This document shows, in pieces, positions 13,729-27,162 of a stretch of 64,000 nt of DNA. The stretch is from Ceratodon purpureus (lineage: Eukaryota; Streptophyta; Bryopsida; Pseudoditrichales; Ditrichaceae). The number at the start of each line of letters is the position of its first letter. The stretch's first letter is position 1. The position numbers and the translations under genes are program-made. The stretch covers positions 85,019,579-85,083,578 of the forward strand of contig CM026426.1 of the NCBI GenBank assembly GCA_014871385.1. The letters run 5' to 3'. Below the pieces are notes generated by a model. The model was not told the origin of the DNA and did no database searches. It was given only the letters and a program-made list of their open reading frames with translations.

Positions 13729-14375
13729 GTGTTTTCTTCTACTGTTTTTTCTCTGAACTTTCCATTGCACAATGTCTTACGATGTCATTGCCTGTCATGG
13801 GTTCTGCAGTCCCTCCTCAATGAGGTCGCTCAAGGGCCTGACCTCTGGGAGTCAATCTTTGCCGATCAGTCCTGGGAGGTTCCGTCAGTTTGCACATTCG
13901 CAGATATAAACAACACAAGAGAGGTGTGCAAGATGTGGCGCGACACCATCGACGCATCTCGGAGTATGCTACCATCCGACTGGCGCGAGCTGATTACGTT
14001 GCGGTGGCGTCTCCGAACTGGGTGGTGAAGGAGGAGTACGAGGCGTACGCCTTCAAAATATCCTGGAGCTCCTTCAACACTTCGTGGAAGATGGAGGTGC
14101 CTTTCTCCAATGCGCGCCTCCGAAACCAGCCACTTGCGAACCTCACCATCTCCGAGCTTCGTCACTTGCGAGAGCGCCTATCCGGCCCTGGGAACACTCC
14201 CATCTGGATGGAAGTAGGCAGAAGCTGCAACCTCGCCCCGACATTTGGGTGGCTCAGTCTGCTCGTGCGTGATAATCCTTCTTCTAACAAGCTCAGGTGT
14301 TTCCAGAATGTACTCCCGTTTTTGCTATCCTCGTCAAACAGAGTAGGTGGTTGCCGTCCCGTTCGTACCTTATAG
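13729..14375 (+). pseudogene. Hypothetical protein, frameshifted
   Basis: Two overlapping frames look like one gene. The first runs to CKMWRDTIDAS near 13960. The second continues with EYATIRLARADYVAVASPNWVVKE and ends at 14375. The first half (LLNEVAQGPDLWESIF, then VCKMWRDTI) has a faint F-box-like flavour, but the match is too weak to name a function. One frame change near 13960-13970 is needed to join them. There is no visible partner gene. Confidence 0.35.
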
Positions 14376-16030
14376 TGAGAGGTTGACCGCAGTTTCTGTA
14401 GCTTGGGAGACAGGAGGGACACGTAGGGGTTTTTTGTACTGAGATATGTAATGCATCAATACCTATGTGTTATGCGTGCAGTTATTCCGGATTGGCCCAT
14501 ACTTGTGCCGTTATAGTCACTGTAGTTTGTCGGCAATTTAGTACTGTTCAGAAGCATTTTGAACACGTGAATAGGGACAATTCGTCTGTAATACTGTCTC
14601 ATTCATGTCGAAGCTCTAGTTGTTGCAGGACCTTTGCTGAGTACTTCTACATATCCATAGTACTCCTGTCGGACATGTAATTTTAATTTTGGACATTCAA
14701 TATATGTTCTGAGACATTTTAACTACCACCCTGCCTTTTTCATATTTGAATGTGAGTGGATGCATATAATGTGATGTACGAATTGTGAATAATTTTTACT
14801 TATGGTTTGAAATTATCAGTTGGACCTGATTTCTTTGGTATGTTGTAGTTGGGAATAAACCGTTATACTGCACACCATTACCTCAGTCAAAACCCTAGCA
14901 CGAAGAACATGGGAAATCTTAGAGCTAGCTGGGATATGGTCATCTCAAATCTACGAAAGCTTCCAGTATCCATCACATCCCCATATCGCAGACATGGACT
15001 ACTCTATCTACGAAATCTAGGTCAAAATGTCGAAGTGTAAATCTACGAAACAGTTCCTGCTTCCAACATATCTACTTCAGTCTGCCACGTCGGACAAACG
15101 AAGAAGTAGAGAACAAATGTCTGGATTGTATCAAGACTTTTAAGTTGTAATTCACTACTGCTCTCTTGATATGCGAATTTGGTACCCAATTTTATGATCC
15201 TCTCTTGTAAGCAAGATTTTTTATTTGATTTTCTGTTGATGGCTGACGGATTTCCTTGTAGTGTCTCATTGTCTTCGTGGTTGTCCCAATACAAGCCTGA
15301 AAAGTGCGAGTTCACTAGTATCTTCCTACTTCAGCCTAGGCGGTCAGTCACAGCACTGCCAACATTATCTACACAGCATGAATCTCGAGTCCTTTTAGTC
15401 CAGTAGATGCAACAGTTCCCCTTGCGACAGAAAAGCCTTCTAAGTGCAGGAAAATTTCCCAAGCTGATCTAGAAATCAACTTCTACAAAGCTCCAAAGAC
15501 AAAAAGACTTACTACAGACAGTGGTAGAAGTTCAATAACAAACCGGATTAACCATATTATATTTAACAATAATAAATAAAAATGTGAAAAGCATAATCGA
15601 CTAACCAGAGTAATAGAGGCTTCCGCCACAAAATAAAATTCAAATAACTCGGCACACCAGTCGCAAGCCACAACAGTGGGCACTCGAAGAGCACCTAGAC
15701 TACTCCACATATTGGAGCTCCATCTTGTCAAGCCATCGTATGTCGTCTAAATGAGTATCGTCCTCTGGTTGCTCTTCCTCGCGCAGAAATATGTTAAACT
15801 GGCCAACCGGTACCTCTTCGACTACCTCACCTGCATTCCTCGCTATTTTCGAAACGGTAGCATCTTGGACTCCATTGGACCTCGTACTTCACGTGGATCT
15901 GTTGGAGCCCGGAGCGCCAAGTGAATCTCGTGATCGCCTTGAATGCGCTTGCTTTTGGGATCATGGCGAAGAACAACTTTCCATGCAGGATCCCGGGAAT
16001 CCTGAGGGAACCAAGGAATTCCTTTAGTAG
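14376..16030. other. Stretch before the gypsy gag; no clear gene
   Basis: Several short overlapping frames occur on both strands without recognisable domains. The stretch should hold the 5' part or 5' LTR of the gypsy element, but I could not recognise a primer-binding site or a matching 3' copy. Confidence 0.4.
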
Positions 16031-17546
16031 ATGCGGCAACAGATGACGGACCTTGTTGCCAAAAGCAAAGCCACCAATGCAAAACTTGAGCAATTAAGTG
16101 CCCAATACCAGAACATACAAACAAGCGGAACCCTGGAAACGTCACCCCAGGATAATGACGGCCAAGCTTCTCAGGAACCTCTGGAAGCACTAAGATCAGA
16201 CACTACACCTAGGGGAAATCCCACGGCGCCTACATCAGGCAGCCTCGGAAATCAGGATAGCCATCCTAAGCTCCCAAAAACCCCCTACCTTGTGTTTGAC
16301 AACTCTGGCGACCGAGATTGGCACATTAGGCAATTCAGGGTCATAGCCAGGACCAATGGCGTCACTCACATTGCCGACCTCCAGTTACATCTTTGGTACC
16401 ACCCTTCAGGTGAACCCAATCAACTGGTATATTGACTTTGAAACCGACCATCTACATTCTACTTGGGAAGAGATGGAAACTAATTTTTTGCACAAATATC
16501 GGAAACTAAAAACAAGTTCTGAAATACTTAGAGCTCTAGGAAGCATTGCGCAAGAAAAAGAGAAACCCGTGGACAAATTTTACGATAGATTTAAACAGCT
16601 TGCAGACAAACTCAATCAGAAGCCTGAGGAAGACTACTTGTGTGAGTGGTTCAAAAAAAGGCTGTTGCCATGGATTCAACAAGGTATAGTTATCCGAGGC
16701 GTGAAAACTTTACAAGATATACTCAATGCCGCCAATGACATCCATTGGGAGTTAGCAGCATTACATAGATTACAAACACCATTGCTACCTTTACCTATAT
16801 CGCGGACTGACACTAGAATATCCACGGGACCTTGCAATACTTGTGGGAAAATTCATGGGGGCAGATGCTCGTTTGCCGGAACTCCAACACGGGGCGATGA
16901 ACCTCGACGTCCCAGACCGACCATGGCAGCCATGCAGGCCGAAGAGGTTAACGTCGATGCGTTTCAACCAAGCAGAAACGACACCTGCTGGGAGTGCGGT
17001 TCTCTTCACCATAGACATAGCCAATGTCCTATCCTGAGACAGCGATGGGCAGCCGCATCCTCAACAGCCAACATACCCACACCCAACACCCAGAGAACTA
17101 CGCCACCGCGGCGAGGGGGCGTCACACTCACTGAGGTATCCGGAAGGAAAGCCAAAGTCGCCGCAATCACAGCAGCCGCTGTGACCACACAATCCAAAGC
17201 CAAGGAAAAAGTAAAACCGGCTGAGCATGTTGTAGAACACCAAAAACCGTTTCCACCCAACCATTGGAATAGGTTGCACCAGATCCGACAGGGTCTCCAG
17301 GAAGAACTCGAGGTCGCCTCTAGTCAACCTAATATATCACACATTATTGACAACACCAGTGTCACCATCACGTTATCAAAATTGCTCCAATTAAGTCCAA
17401 AACTTCAGCGTTACTTGCAGCAGGAGACATTACCATGTCTACCTAAGGAACCCATAACTCTGGAAATTAACACAACAACACTCTATACAGACGCCGTAGT
17501 CATTCGAATGCAGTTGGGACAGTATGAACTATCCAATGTTTGGTAG
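16031..17546 (+). pseudogene. Ty3/gypsy gag, frameshifted
   Basis: Gag-like capsid and nucleocapsid in two overlapping frames. 16031-16435 ends QLHLWYHPSGEP. The frame from about 16410 continues INWYIDFETDHLHSTWEEME, LHKYRKLKTSSE and VDKFYDRFKQLADKLNQ, typical of retrotransposon gag. Two Cys/His knuckles follow: CNTCGKIHGGRC, and a canonical CCHC (C-x2-C-x4-H-x4-C) at CWECGSLHHRHSQC near 16985. The frame shifts again at 17540, just before the protease. In an intact element this protein forms the cytoplasmic particle that packages the RNA. Confidence 0.75.
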
Positions 17547-19905
17547 ATGGCGGTTCGGGTGTAAATGTCATGAGTAACAAACTTCGTGAGAATTTGGGGC
17601 TACCCTTTCCCAAAGCAGCTCAATTTATTCTACAAATGGCCAACAACGCCCCAGTCACACCATTAGGCATCCTCCCTTCGATAGCCATCACTACACATGG
17701 GGTGACAACGCCGGCAACCTTCGTCATTATCGAAATGCCGGATAGAAGCAATTTCCCCGTTATTTTGGGACGCCCATGGTTGCAAGACATGGACGCCGTC
17801 CATGACTGGTCACGAAATCAGATACGTATTCACCGACATGGAAGGACCATAGTCATCCCGGTAAACAGTTGCGTCACTCGTGCTAAAGCTAGTCAAAGAA
17901 AAATGGGACTCTCATAATCTACGTAGACTTCAAAAAGCTCAACGCCACCACAAAAAAGGACCACTATCCTCTACCATATATGGAGGAAATTATTGATGAG
18001 ATGGCCGGACACGAAATGTACTCCTTTCTAGATTGCTTCTCGGGATATTATCAGGTCGCCATGGCCGACCAAGACAAGAACAAAACCGCCTTCTCAACAG
18101 AGTGGGGGCCTCACCACTTTGAGTGGATGCCGTCTGGTGCCAAAAATGCGCCCATGACTTTTCAACGCATTATGGAACTCATCTTCCGACCATACTTAAA
18201 GAAGTTTTTTTGCATCTATCTTGATGACGGAATAGTCTAGGGGTCCAAGCAAGATCACGTTACTCACCTTTGCCAAATCTTTGATGCCTGCAGGGCCAAC
18301 GGGGTCAGCCTCAACGCCGACAAATGTATATTCCTGTTTTTTGCGGGCATCATTTTAGGCTATATAGTCTGCAAATATGGTAAACTACCTGACCCCAAAA
18401 AAATCCAAGACATCCTCAACATGACGGCACCTGTAAATTAGAAAGGGGTACAACGACTCCTTGGGTTGGCTCACTTTAACATGATATACATTGAGAAATT
18501 AGCCCATATCACCGCACCCATTACCGCCCTAAACCATGCACGTTACAGCTATCCTCAAGACTGGACCCCGGCCGCCCAAGACGCCTTAGAAAAAATAAAA
18601 GCAGGATAGTCCAATGCCCCTATCCTCATTGCTCCTAACTGGTCAAAACCATTCCATGTCCACACAGACGCCTCTAATATAGCCGTCGGTGTAATGTTAG
18701 CACAGAATGTGACAAGGAAGCATGACCAAATTGTCTCCTTAACTTGGCCGAATGCAACTACCCAACTACTGAACGAGAAGCCCTAGCCATGATCTATGCC
18801 GTCAAAAGATTCCGCCATTATCTGCTTGGAAATAAATTTAGATTCATTGTCGACCACCACAGCTTGTCTTACTTAGTCAACCAACCCCTTGTCAGCGGCC
18901 GAGTGGCCCGCTGGATCATGATCCTCTTAGAGTACGACTTCGAGGTCGTTTATGGCCCTGGCAAACGCCACATTGTGGCCGACTACCTGTCTAGAACACA
19001 ACACGGACAGCAGAAGGCATCGACGATTCCTTTAACGATCCATATATCCAAGCCGCCGCAGTCACCACCGAGTCAACCAAGGATTGGCGCCATTCCTATT
19101 GCACTACTTAAGCAAAGGACTTTTACTTGATAATGTTTCGGGCACCAGAAGGATTAGTTTTGTCCGCAACACGTTGCCTTATGAAGTCGTCAATGGCCAG
19201 CTTTATCGCCGTAGGATAGATGGGGAAACCAGGATCTGCGTTCCAACATGGCAACAAGAAAGCATCATGGCTCAACTCCATGACGGCCCCACTAGTGGAC
19301 ACCAAGGCCTTGACACAACCATCAAGAAAATATTAACCGCATGATACTGGTAGGCCTACATTACAAAAAGACGTCCGTGAATACATCAAACACTGCCATG
19401 CTTGCCAAGTTGCCACTACTAACTTCCAATATCAGGGCGGAGTACCGTTAAAATCCATCCCACCTCTCGGACCTTTCCAGAGATGGGGGTTAGATTTTGT
19501 AGGACCAATTCGGCCCGTTACCAGACAAGGATTTAAATACATCTTGGTCGCCAATGCTTATACTACTAAGTGGGTCGAGGCAAAATCCCTTCGCACTAAT
19601 ACCGCAGTCGTCACAGCCACCTTCATATACGAACAAATCATTACCCGATTCGGATGCCCTTTGGAGATCATGTCCGATCAAGGATCACACTTTGTCAACT
19701 CCTCGATAATCATGTCATCAAGCACCGCACGAGTACAGTTTACTATCCTCAAGGAAATGGACAAGCTGAGTCGACAAACAAAACGTTGATCAATATGATC
19801 CGTTGTTTCGTTCACGCCAACAAAGCCGACTGGGACGACAGCTTGCCAACCGCCCTTTGGGCATACATGGTCGCTACGGGGGTAGCTTATAAACGTGCGG
19901 CGACC
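17540..19905 (+). pseudogene. Ty3/gypsy pol: protease, RT, RNase H, integrase, broken
   Basis: The order is the Ty3/gypsy one. The protease begins VDGGSGVNVM (17543). The RT lacks its N-terminal part and resumes IIYVDFKKLN near 17915; it has FLDCFSGYYQVAM and the catalytic YLDDG near 18220. Next come RNase H (HTDASNIAVGVML near 18660, then TEREALAMIYAVKRFRHYL) and integrase (GLDFVGPI near 19490, DQGSHFVNS near 19680, GNGQAESTNK near 19755, giving the D, D and E residues). TAG codons at 18238, 18439 and 18607 and several frame changes (near 18750, 19085, 19345, 19700) kill it. It ends at about 19905 without a visible LTR. The RT start appears deleted internally. Confidence 0.8.
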
Positions 19906-21360
19906 GGCGAGCGGAGATTTGGAGAGCGGAGATTTGGAGAGCGGAGAGCAGAAAATAAATGTCTAAATCTAAAAACAATAACTTTTTTACTAGAAATAAG
20001 AATTATTATTAGCAGATTCAAATATTTTAAAATATTTTTAGAATATTCTAAGTATATTACTATTTTTGGTAATATTTATGAACCTATAACCGTGGACTGA
20101 ATTTCACTCTTTTTGATAATTTTCAATCTAGCTCCTGTGTTCCTTTATTTTAAGTTAAGATGACCGATAAACTAAATTTTGAATCATATGTCATTTTCTT
20201 CACACTACTACATTTCTACTGATCTCATCATGTCATTTTTTATTATTAATTTTTTATTATTTGAATTAACTTCTCTTTAGACATTCTTCAATTCTAAATA
20301 TTTTTTAAATTCCAATTCTATCTATCTTTCTATCTTTTTTTTATCTCCAGTAAATAAGTTCCAGCGTTGATGTTAATTGCCATTTAATCTTCCTTTTTTT
20401 GGTGTTCAATTTTTTCTTATATACTTTTTTTTTTTTTTTTTTTTTTCATTTAAAAATTATTCCCTTCTTATTTTTATTTTTAAATCATATTAATGTATTT
20501 TTAAAAATCATCCCTTTGTATTAATGCATCCTCTTCAAGTTGCATTTTTTGTATTTAATTCTGATATTATTATCTTTTATTTATTTTTTTGTTTTAATTT
20601 TTTTTACCTTTTATCATTCGACTCTTTTTATCATTTATTCTTTTTATCTTTAATCGTTTTTTATTTATTTTTATTTTTCATACCTTTTATTTTTTTAATG
20701 TTTTTATCTTGTATCTTTTTTATTTTTTATTTTATTTTGCATTTTTTCTATTTTTTCCCCATTTTATATATATATATATATATATATATTTATTTATCTT
20801 TCATCTTTTTTAATTTTTTAATTTTTAATCATTTATTTTATTTTATTTTTAGTGTCTTTCCATTAATTATCCTTTTTGTTTTTAACTGTTAACTTTCTAA
20901 CTCTAATTGTATTTTTTTTCTATTTTTTCACTCTATATATATATATATATATATTTTATTTTTTTCTCTTTTATCTATTTTAAATTCTTAATTTTTGTTA
21001 TCATTTATTTTATTTATTTTCTTATTTTTTTATCTTTTATCTTTTTTATTTCCTTATTTTTTTTTCCATTTATCTTTTTATTTTTCTATCTTTTAATTTT
21101 TTATCTTTTATCTTCTGAAATAGCTTCTAGTTCACCATGAATTGATGATTTAGGGTATTTTGTTTACAAATTAATCAAAACATTGATAACAAACCTATTC
21201 ACGCCATTGAGTAGGATAATATTTATAAATTCTTATATATCCCACTATTTAAGGGCGCCGAGCACCTACCTCCTCGATATTTGAGTGGTGGCTGTAGAAG
21301 GTCTCATCCTCTTTGTTCATTCTCTTCTTGAATCAAGCTCCAAGAAGAGCGTGTTGAGAT
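19906..21360. repeat. Low-complexity T-rich tract with TA microsatellites
   Basis: A short tandem of GGAGAGCGGAGATTT-like units lies at 19911-19950. It is followed by AT-rich sequence and, from 20220 to 21115, a strongly T-biased tract with TA repeats at about 20765-20790 and 20934-20955. Frames across the tract encode only Phe, Ile, Leu and Tyr and are not genes. Confidence 0.8.
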
Positions 21361-21717
21361 ATGGAAGTTGCCAAGGAAACCACTATCTCACTTGGTGATG
21401 TCGTTGGCCCATTTCATCCGTATGTGGAGGTCGAGGGGGAAAAGGAGTTGAATGGGTGCAGTGAAGGGCATTCTGGAAATGATGGCGTGGAAGTAAAAGT
21501 AGATGTAATAGGAGACCTAGTGGCTGTAGAAGAGCCAAGTGTTCTCGTAGTTCCCCTGGAGGAACCGGTTGTCCCTTTTGCACCTCATGCATACTCCAAG
21601 GCCGGGAAGATTCCACCGGGGACTTATTCTAGGGAGGCATTACGTGGAAAGAGTGAAGCCATTCCATTGTTGAAACGTCCCCGCCTACGACAAGTACCAA
21701 CTGGAGAACGAGAATGA
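21361..21717 (+). CDS. Small hypothetical protein (118 aa)
   Basis: An ATG-initiated frame begins about 120 bases after a TATA-like TTATATATCCC (21231). The predicted protein is acidic and Val-rich in its first two thirds (EVKVDVIGDLVAVEEPS) with a basic end (LLKRPRLRQ) that could be a nuclear signal. I do not recognise a family. It lies between the T-rich tract and the MULE-like gene, and may be a spurious frame or part of a transposon. Confidence 0.3.
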   Translation: MEVAKETTISLGDVVGPFHPYVEVEGEKELNGCSEGHSGNDGVEVKVDVIGDLVAVEEPSVLVVPLEEPVVPFAPHAYSKAGKIPPGTYSREALRGKSEAIPLLKRPRLRQVPTGERE

Positions 21718-22071
21718 ATGTCAATGTAGCTTGTCCTGTAGTGCAAGAGGTAGTTTGTGATTGTGCTGAAAATGCGAAAGGGATACCTAAACGCATTAAG
21801 TTCAAGGAATAAAATCTATATTTAAATGTATTCATGGAATTATTACAGTCTAAATGTGCGTTGATATAAATAACAAATGCCACTTGACGAAATGAATGCT
21901 ATTGTAACACAATGTAATGAATGTGAATGACAAAACCTTTATATTGAAATAGGCAATACGAGATTTGTATTGCTGACTCAGTACAAGGAAAAATTCAATC
22001 ACCTCAGACTAAGTATCCGCATGAACCAATGTCCACTATGCATACTCGAGACCATAATAGTAAAGTGCCTC

Positions 22072-25000
22072 CTACTTTTTGGCCAAGGGGTGTGTTAAGA
22101 TGCCTCTCTCTAGGACTAGCTTGACCTCATTGAAACTAAAGGTAGGCGCATGGATGAAAAGCTCGGCCTCCGGATCACGGTTGCAGACCTTTAAAAGGAT
22201 GTAGTAAATGTGTTTACAGTATGAAAGCTGTATCTTACCTCGAAACTTAGTCATCGTCTTCCTGAATGCTGGACAAGTGTAGCTCGGGTAAGAGGTGATG
22301 GTGACCTGGTACTGTGTGATGTTAGGAGCAATGCCCGAATCTAGCCCGATGATGCAACCATGGCCCGGATGAGGTATCATGGTGACAGAACGGAGGCGAG
22401 CCTTGAGGGACTGAGAGGAACCCATGGAGAGTCGCTGCGCCGGGTTAGGTCGAGTCGCTGTGCGTTTGACCATCTTCCCATCTTGCTTACCAGGGTAGCG
22501 GTCAGCTTCTGTTGGAATCGGCAACGAACCAAGATTTGCAGGAGGTGGAGCAGACAAGAAGAGCCGTCTTGGGGAGACTGGCTTCTTCGGCGGGAGTTGA
22601 AACACTGCAGCCTCAAGGGCGAGGATCGCTGTGAGCTTCAGGTTAGTATCTAGTTTTAAGGGCCAGACCTCTGGAATCGAGGGCACTTCCTGGTCCTTCG
22701 AGTAGTGTGCTACCCACTTGCGCCTTGTGCCTTTTACGCAGCGCTCAATATCATCGGAGTAGAAGAAGAACTCTGTCCTCTCAATTGTGTTCCTGCGATA
22801 GTTAGTCCAAACCCCGGTGTAGGTCGGTGCAGCTGTGAAGTTTGGGCCCCTGACAACTTTCTCACTGCACTTCTTTTTCGTTACAGCTCTCTGGGCCTAG
22901 CGACACTTTGCAGAAGCTTTGTGAAGTCGCGAAATGTGCCACTTCTTCACATCGACCTTGGTTTCTTCAACAGCGTTGACATCGCGAACGCCTAGCTCGT
23001 TCACAGGAGATGCTGGAGGCGAGTAAGCTTCTTTGGGGGGAGATTCTTGGACTTCTTCTTCTTCAGAATCGTCCTCGTCGATGATAGGTAGCTGGACAGG
23101 GCGAGCTCAAACGGCACGTCCTACACCTCTAGGACGTGAGAACTTAACCTTGTCTGGTCGATGTGACTCCTTGTTGGCTCCGATCGGAACGTCTGCTTTA
23201 CGCTTCTGTAATCCAAACACCTCTGTATTCGGCATGACAGGCTGACGGGTGCAGAACTCATCTGCACCAGGCATATCCAACATGGGATCTTCAAAGACTA
23301 CAGGATTTCCTGTAATCTTTGCCCTGCGTTCCGCCATTCAAAGCTTGAGTTTCTTCTTCAAAGGACCAATTCCGCCTACGTCTCCTTTCAGGAACTGGTA
23401 GTAGTTTACAACCTGTAGAAAGCCTCGAACGTAATCGTCTACAGTGGCAACATAGAGGTCGCTGCCGTTGTTACCTGATGCTTGTAACCACTTATTGTGA
23501 ACTGTTTCGGCAAGGTTACAGGTCGGCATCTCTGTGAGTTCTTCTTCAGTAAATTTCTGCAGTTAAAACAATTACAACAATAAGAATCCATTATAGAAGT
23601 GATGTCGATTAAGTTTATCTTAACAGAAAACAAGTACAGCAGGAGGGTTTAGTAGCTTCATACCGCAGACATGAATCCACCCCACTGACGGTAGCAGTGG
23701 TGCCAAAATGCCAACCAAGTCCCCAGTTTGGTTAGCTCCTTGTCTTCCACTACCCCAGTAGATATCCACCATGCTTGCAACGCAAAATAAAGATTGTCCG
23801 CCTCTGTCAAACTGGTTGCTGTCCTGTATTGGTTGCACATCTTCTTGTGCTATTCCGGGAGCTCTTCGGGGAAATACTTGTCAGTATACTGGACCATGTT
23901 CTGGGTCCAGTGGAACAAGCAGGACCTTTCCCGATCCTCCATTTTGTCTTCTTTGTTGCCATTTTCGTAGAGGATACGTACCGCATTCCAATTCGCTTGT
24001 GCATTGTCCGCCATGAATACCTTGAAGTTTGGCGCTGCAACGCCAATCCTCTCCATAACGATGTTGAGGTTCTTCTAGAATATCAGCTGGGCCTCAGTGT
24101 CCTCGGATTGCATGTCGCAACTTGCAATCGTCATGATGCGGCAGTAGGTGGCGTCATAGACATGGCAAGTCATCGTAGACCACTCCCCTACCCGCTTTAC
24201 GTGGTCGAACATGTTCCAAGCATTGTCAAGATCCCCACCAAGTTGCATTCTGGTGATCAAGTCGACACCACTACCTGGCCCAACTTCTGACATCTTGAAG
24301 ACGAAGACCTTCTCTCTCTCAGCTGCTTGACCCGAGAACTTGTTCTCCTGGACGAAGGCCCACAAACTAATTCCACGCAATTTGGTGATGGCGTCCATCA
24401 CACTGTACCTTCTCAATCGCTTGAACGTCATCACCTTGTTGCGGATATTTGGGGAAGCCATGTCCTTGCACCGGTCAAGTTCAGGAATGAGCTCCTCCAT
24501 GCTCAGCTTCTTCGGTGGTGCGTCCTCAGGCTGTAGGAGGTCGTTCCCAATCAGAACTTTGTTGGCCTCCAAGACAACGGCGCTCTTCGTAGTTCGAGGA
24601 GTATTCTCCACCTGCTCTTCAATCAAGCTATTGATCTCTTCCTTAGTGTCTCTATGGTCCCCAACCTTCACTGGGTGATTATGTGTTCCTTGATAGATAT
24701 ATGCCGTAGTCTGGTTGGGTTTACCAACAAGGTAATAAATCTTGGCCCCGCATGTAGCGATACATGCACGAGGTTCTTTATATACCTTGCAGACAAGTGT
24801 TGAATCCGCTGGGGGGTGGCTGATCCACTGTAAAAGCTTGGAGGGTACTGCCCTCAAACTCGGTCTCATTTACCTCAACGATTCGAGGACAACGGTTGAG
24901 AAATTCACAGTCTTTGTTGATGCAGCACAACCAACCAACGCAGCTGGAGTAGCAGAATGAGAGGATAAAATCGTTAGTGATGTTGGTAGTGATTTTCTTC

Positions 25001-25785
25001 GTCCAAACGTGGCCATCGTAATGCTTGTCCATTCCCTTCATAGCTTTTGCTTGCGTCTTGGAAGCCCCATCACCAACTGGGGGGAGCTCAAAGATCACAT
25101 TGTTGTTGAAGACTGCAAATAAGTACTCCACCTTCTCCTGTCTAATTGAGGAGAAATATATTCTTTTTAGAATATTTTTCCTGCCTGGTCTCTCTGCAAG
25201 TATCCTAATCAGTGGCACTACATTGACAGTCTCCTCTTTTGATGTCTGGGAGGTACTGGCACATTTCTCTGGTAGTTTAGCTGGCATGCTAGATACTACA
25301 GACTGTCTAGGAACATTAGGTGATGCTTTCAGGGGACTAGCCTCCGCGTCTAAGGAGAGGGAGATGACTGGTTTTACATCAGGAGTGTCCAAGCCAGGCT
25401 CTACCTTAACCTTCACATCACAAGGCAGAGGAGTCTGAACAGTAGATGATCTACGAGGAGTTAGAATCTCAGTAGACGCCTGCATCTGGGACTCTGTAAG
25501 ACCATAAACTCTGTATCTACCAGGATAAAGGTTTGAGAACCTTTTATCGTCATCATCTTTCTCAGAAACCTGATCTAGCGTATGCGTAATCTCATTTGTC
25601 TCATTGTCATAAATCTCTTCCTCTAAACAAACAGTCTCCTCTTTGAAGTGAAATCTGAGGCTAAGGCGTTGCACGGTCACAGTTGCCAACCCATCCTCAT
25701 CTACACGTACTGTGAGTGGAATACCAACCCTATGAGCTCTGAGGACGGCCATGCCTAACATTTTGTCTGCAGGGAGGTGAGCCAT
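22072..25785 (-). pseudogene. MULE-like transposase with SWIM finger, broken
   Basis: Reading from an ATG at 25785: a long N-terminal region with acidic and Ser/Pro-rich parts (to about 24830), then a WRKY/FLYWCH-like zinc-binding block (CKVYKEPRACIATC with GTHNHPV, about 24790-24670). The transposase core follows: VYDATYCRIMTI (about 24150), FMADNAQANWNAVR (about 24015), FHWTQNMVQYT (about 23905), WLAFWHHCYRQWGGFMSA (about 23675). An intron (GTATGA to CTGCAG, about 23665-23562) precedes AETVHNKWLQASGNNG. The C-terminus has a SWIM-like motif (CPAF then YCKHIYYIL, about 22280-22205). Stops interrupt an otherwise continuous frame: TAG at 24075, 23850 and 22897, TGA at 23338 and 23107. One frameshift falls in a six-C run near 24828. 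It ends at TAG 22072. Confidence 0.7.
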
Positions 25786-25839
25786 GCAAAGATGTGTGCT
25801 GATAATATGAAGTGAAGCTAAAGGAATCTGTGAACACAA

Positions 25840-26378
25840 ATGGAGAGGATTAGGACATTGTGCTTACTCTATTTATTCTATGTAGAATTATACATTTATT
25901 TACGTGAATCCCATATACCTCATATTTGTAGATGAAAAGGACCATGAGAGAATAGAACGAATCAATTATGGAGCCATCATTTGGTGTGCATCGGTGTCAT
26001 TCTAAAGTATTTTTAATATCTGAATCATGGTCCACTTTCTACTCGTCAATGTTAGCATATTTTTAGGCATAGCCGTCATTAAAATAAATTCTAGTTAGAT
26101 CTGGTACTGGAATTGTTATTTCTAGTTGAAAATAGAATTGCCCTTAAATTTCGACTTAGCACGATTTAAAAGTTTGCAGATTCAACTTAAGACCCTCATA
26201 TATTCATGTTGTAGAGGACAGATATTGTTCATCCATGTATGGTTCGTTATCATGAGAGAACTCCATATACGAACTAACTGAAGCTCTTGTCATCTATTTT
26301 CTAGGGTGTGTGTGCATTTTGTTGTTATGAGTGTAACCTATCATTTTGCTGTTTGCCTCTTGATGTTTTGAGTGTGCT
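25840..26378. other. Upstream region of the MULE-like gene
   Basis: AT-rich with no gene. An acceptor-like TTGTGTTCACAG reading leftward lies at about 25839, so a 5' non-coding exon of the MULE-like gene may lie here. Confidence 0.4.
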
Positions 26379-26621
26379 ATGCTGGCTTTACCTAAGAAGC
26401 GGCGAAAGAAAGTGTCGACGCATTTTAGTAGCGCTAAGGCTCTCAAACGTAGTAAAATGGCTAGAGCTAGAAAAGAGACTGAAAGATTTCAGAAGGATGG
26501 CATAACTAGAGCATTAGACTTCGAGAAGAGAGACGAAGACTCAGCATTGGGGGGCACTGAAGAAGATAGCACATTGCGTTAGGGAAGACGTCCAAAGCAT
26601 CAAAACACTCAAGTCGTTTAA
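26379..26621 (+). CDS. Small very basic hypothetical protein
   Basis: ATG-initiated frame rich in Lys and Arg (ALPKKRRKKVS, KALKRSKMARARKETERF), with a nuclear-signal-like start. The first stop is TAG at 26580-26582. Beyond it the frame continues GRRPKHQNTQVV, with an AT-hook-like GRRPK, to TAA near 26621. It lies upstream of the palindrome-bearing gene on the same strand and could be a DNA-binding accessory protein or a remnant of an N-terminal exon. I do not recognise the family. Confidence 0.35.
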
Positions 26622-27162
26622 TCTGATACAAGTGCAAGCGCAGGAAATAAGGTCTGTTACAACAACAGACATGTTACATCTATTGTTATCTTTTAAAATA
26701 GCATGCTGAATTTCACCCCGGTAGCTTGCCATCATTAGTATCATCAACAAGCTTTTACACGACAGTTAATACAATTTGGGGTGTGATGTGTATGTCAAAT
26801 TGTCGGCTTTTGCTAATTTTAGGTTTAGGGTATAAAGAGAGACCTCGTTGAGACTGCCCTGTTGTTACCAGTTCCCTTCCCTTACGAGTTCCCTTACTAC
26901 CTTCGGCTTATCCTCTTTGAGTGTTTGTGCTCGTTATGTTTGGCTTCCTTTAGGGTTAAGCGTGGACTTGTTCCTCTAGGTTACTGCTGGAGCTTCGTTT
27001 TCGAGATTTGTCGTGTTTCTAGGTTAGCTATTCTACTTCTTCTTCGCAGCCTTGTCAATTTGCACAATTGATTGAGGGGGTTTCAACAGCTGATTGAAGA
27101 GCTTATGCGATTTCAGATTTGGTTAGTCTAACTTGTATTCTCTGTGCCTATTACTTCAGAAA
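26622..27162. promoter_or_regulatory. Probable 5' region of the palindrome-bearing gene
   Basis: No gene is visible. TATAAAGAG at 26830 lies about 330 bases before the first ATG of the next gene and is followed by pyrimidine-rich sequence (26860-27060), which is compatible with a promoter and leader. Confidence 0.4.

Noticed and set aside
20524..21140. Hydrophobic Phe/Ile/Leu-rich frames resembling membrane proteins
   Set aside because: They are translations of a T-rich low-complexity tract with TA microsatellites.
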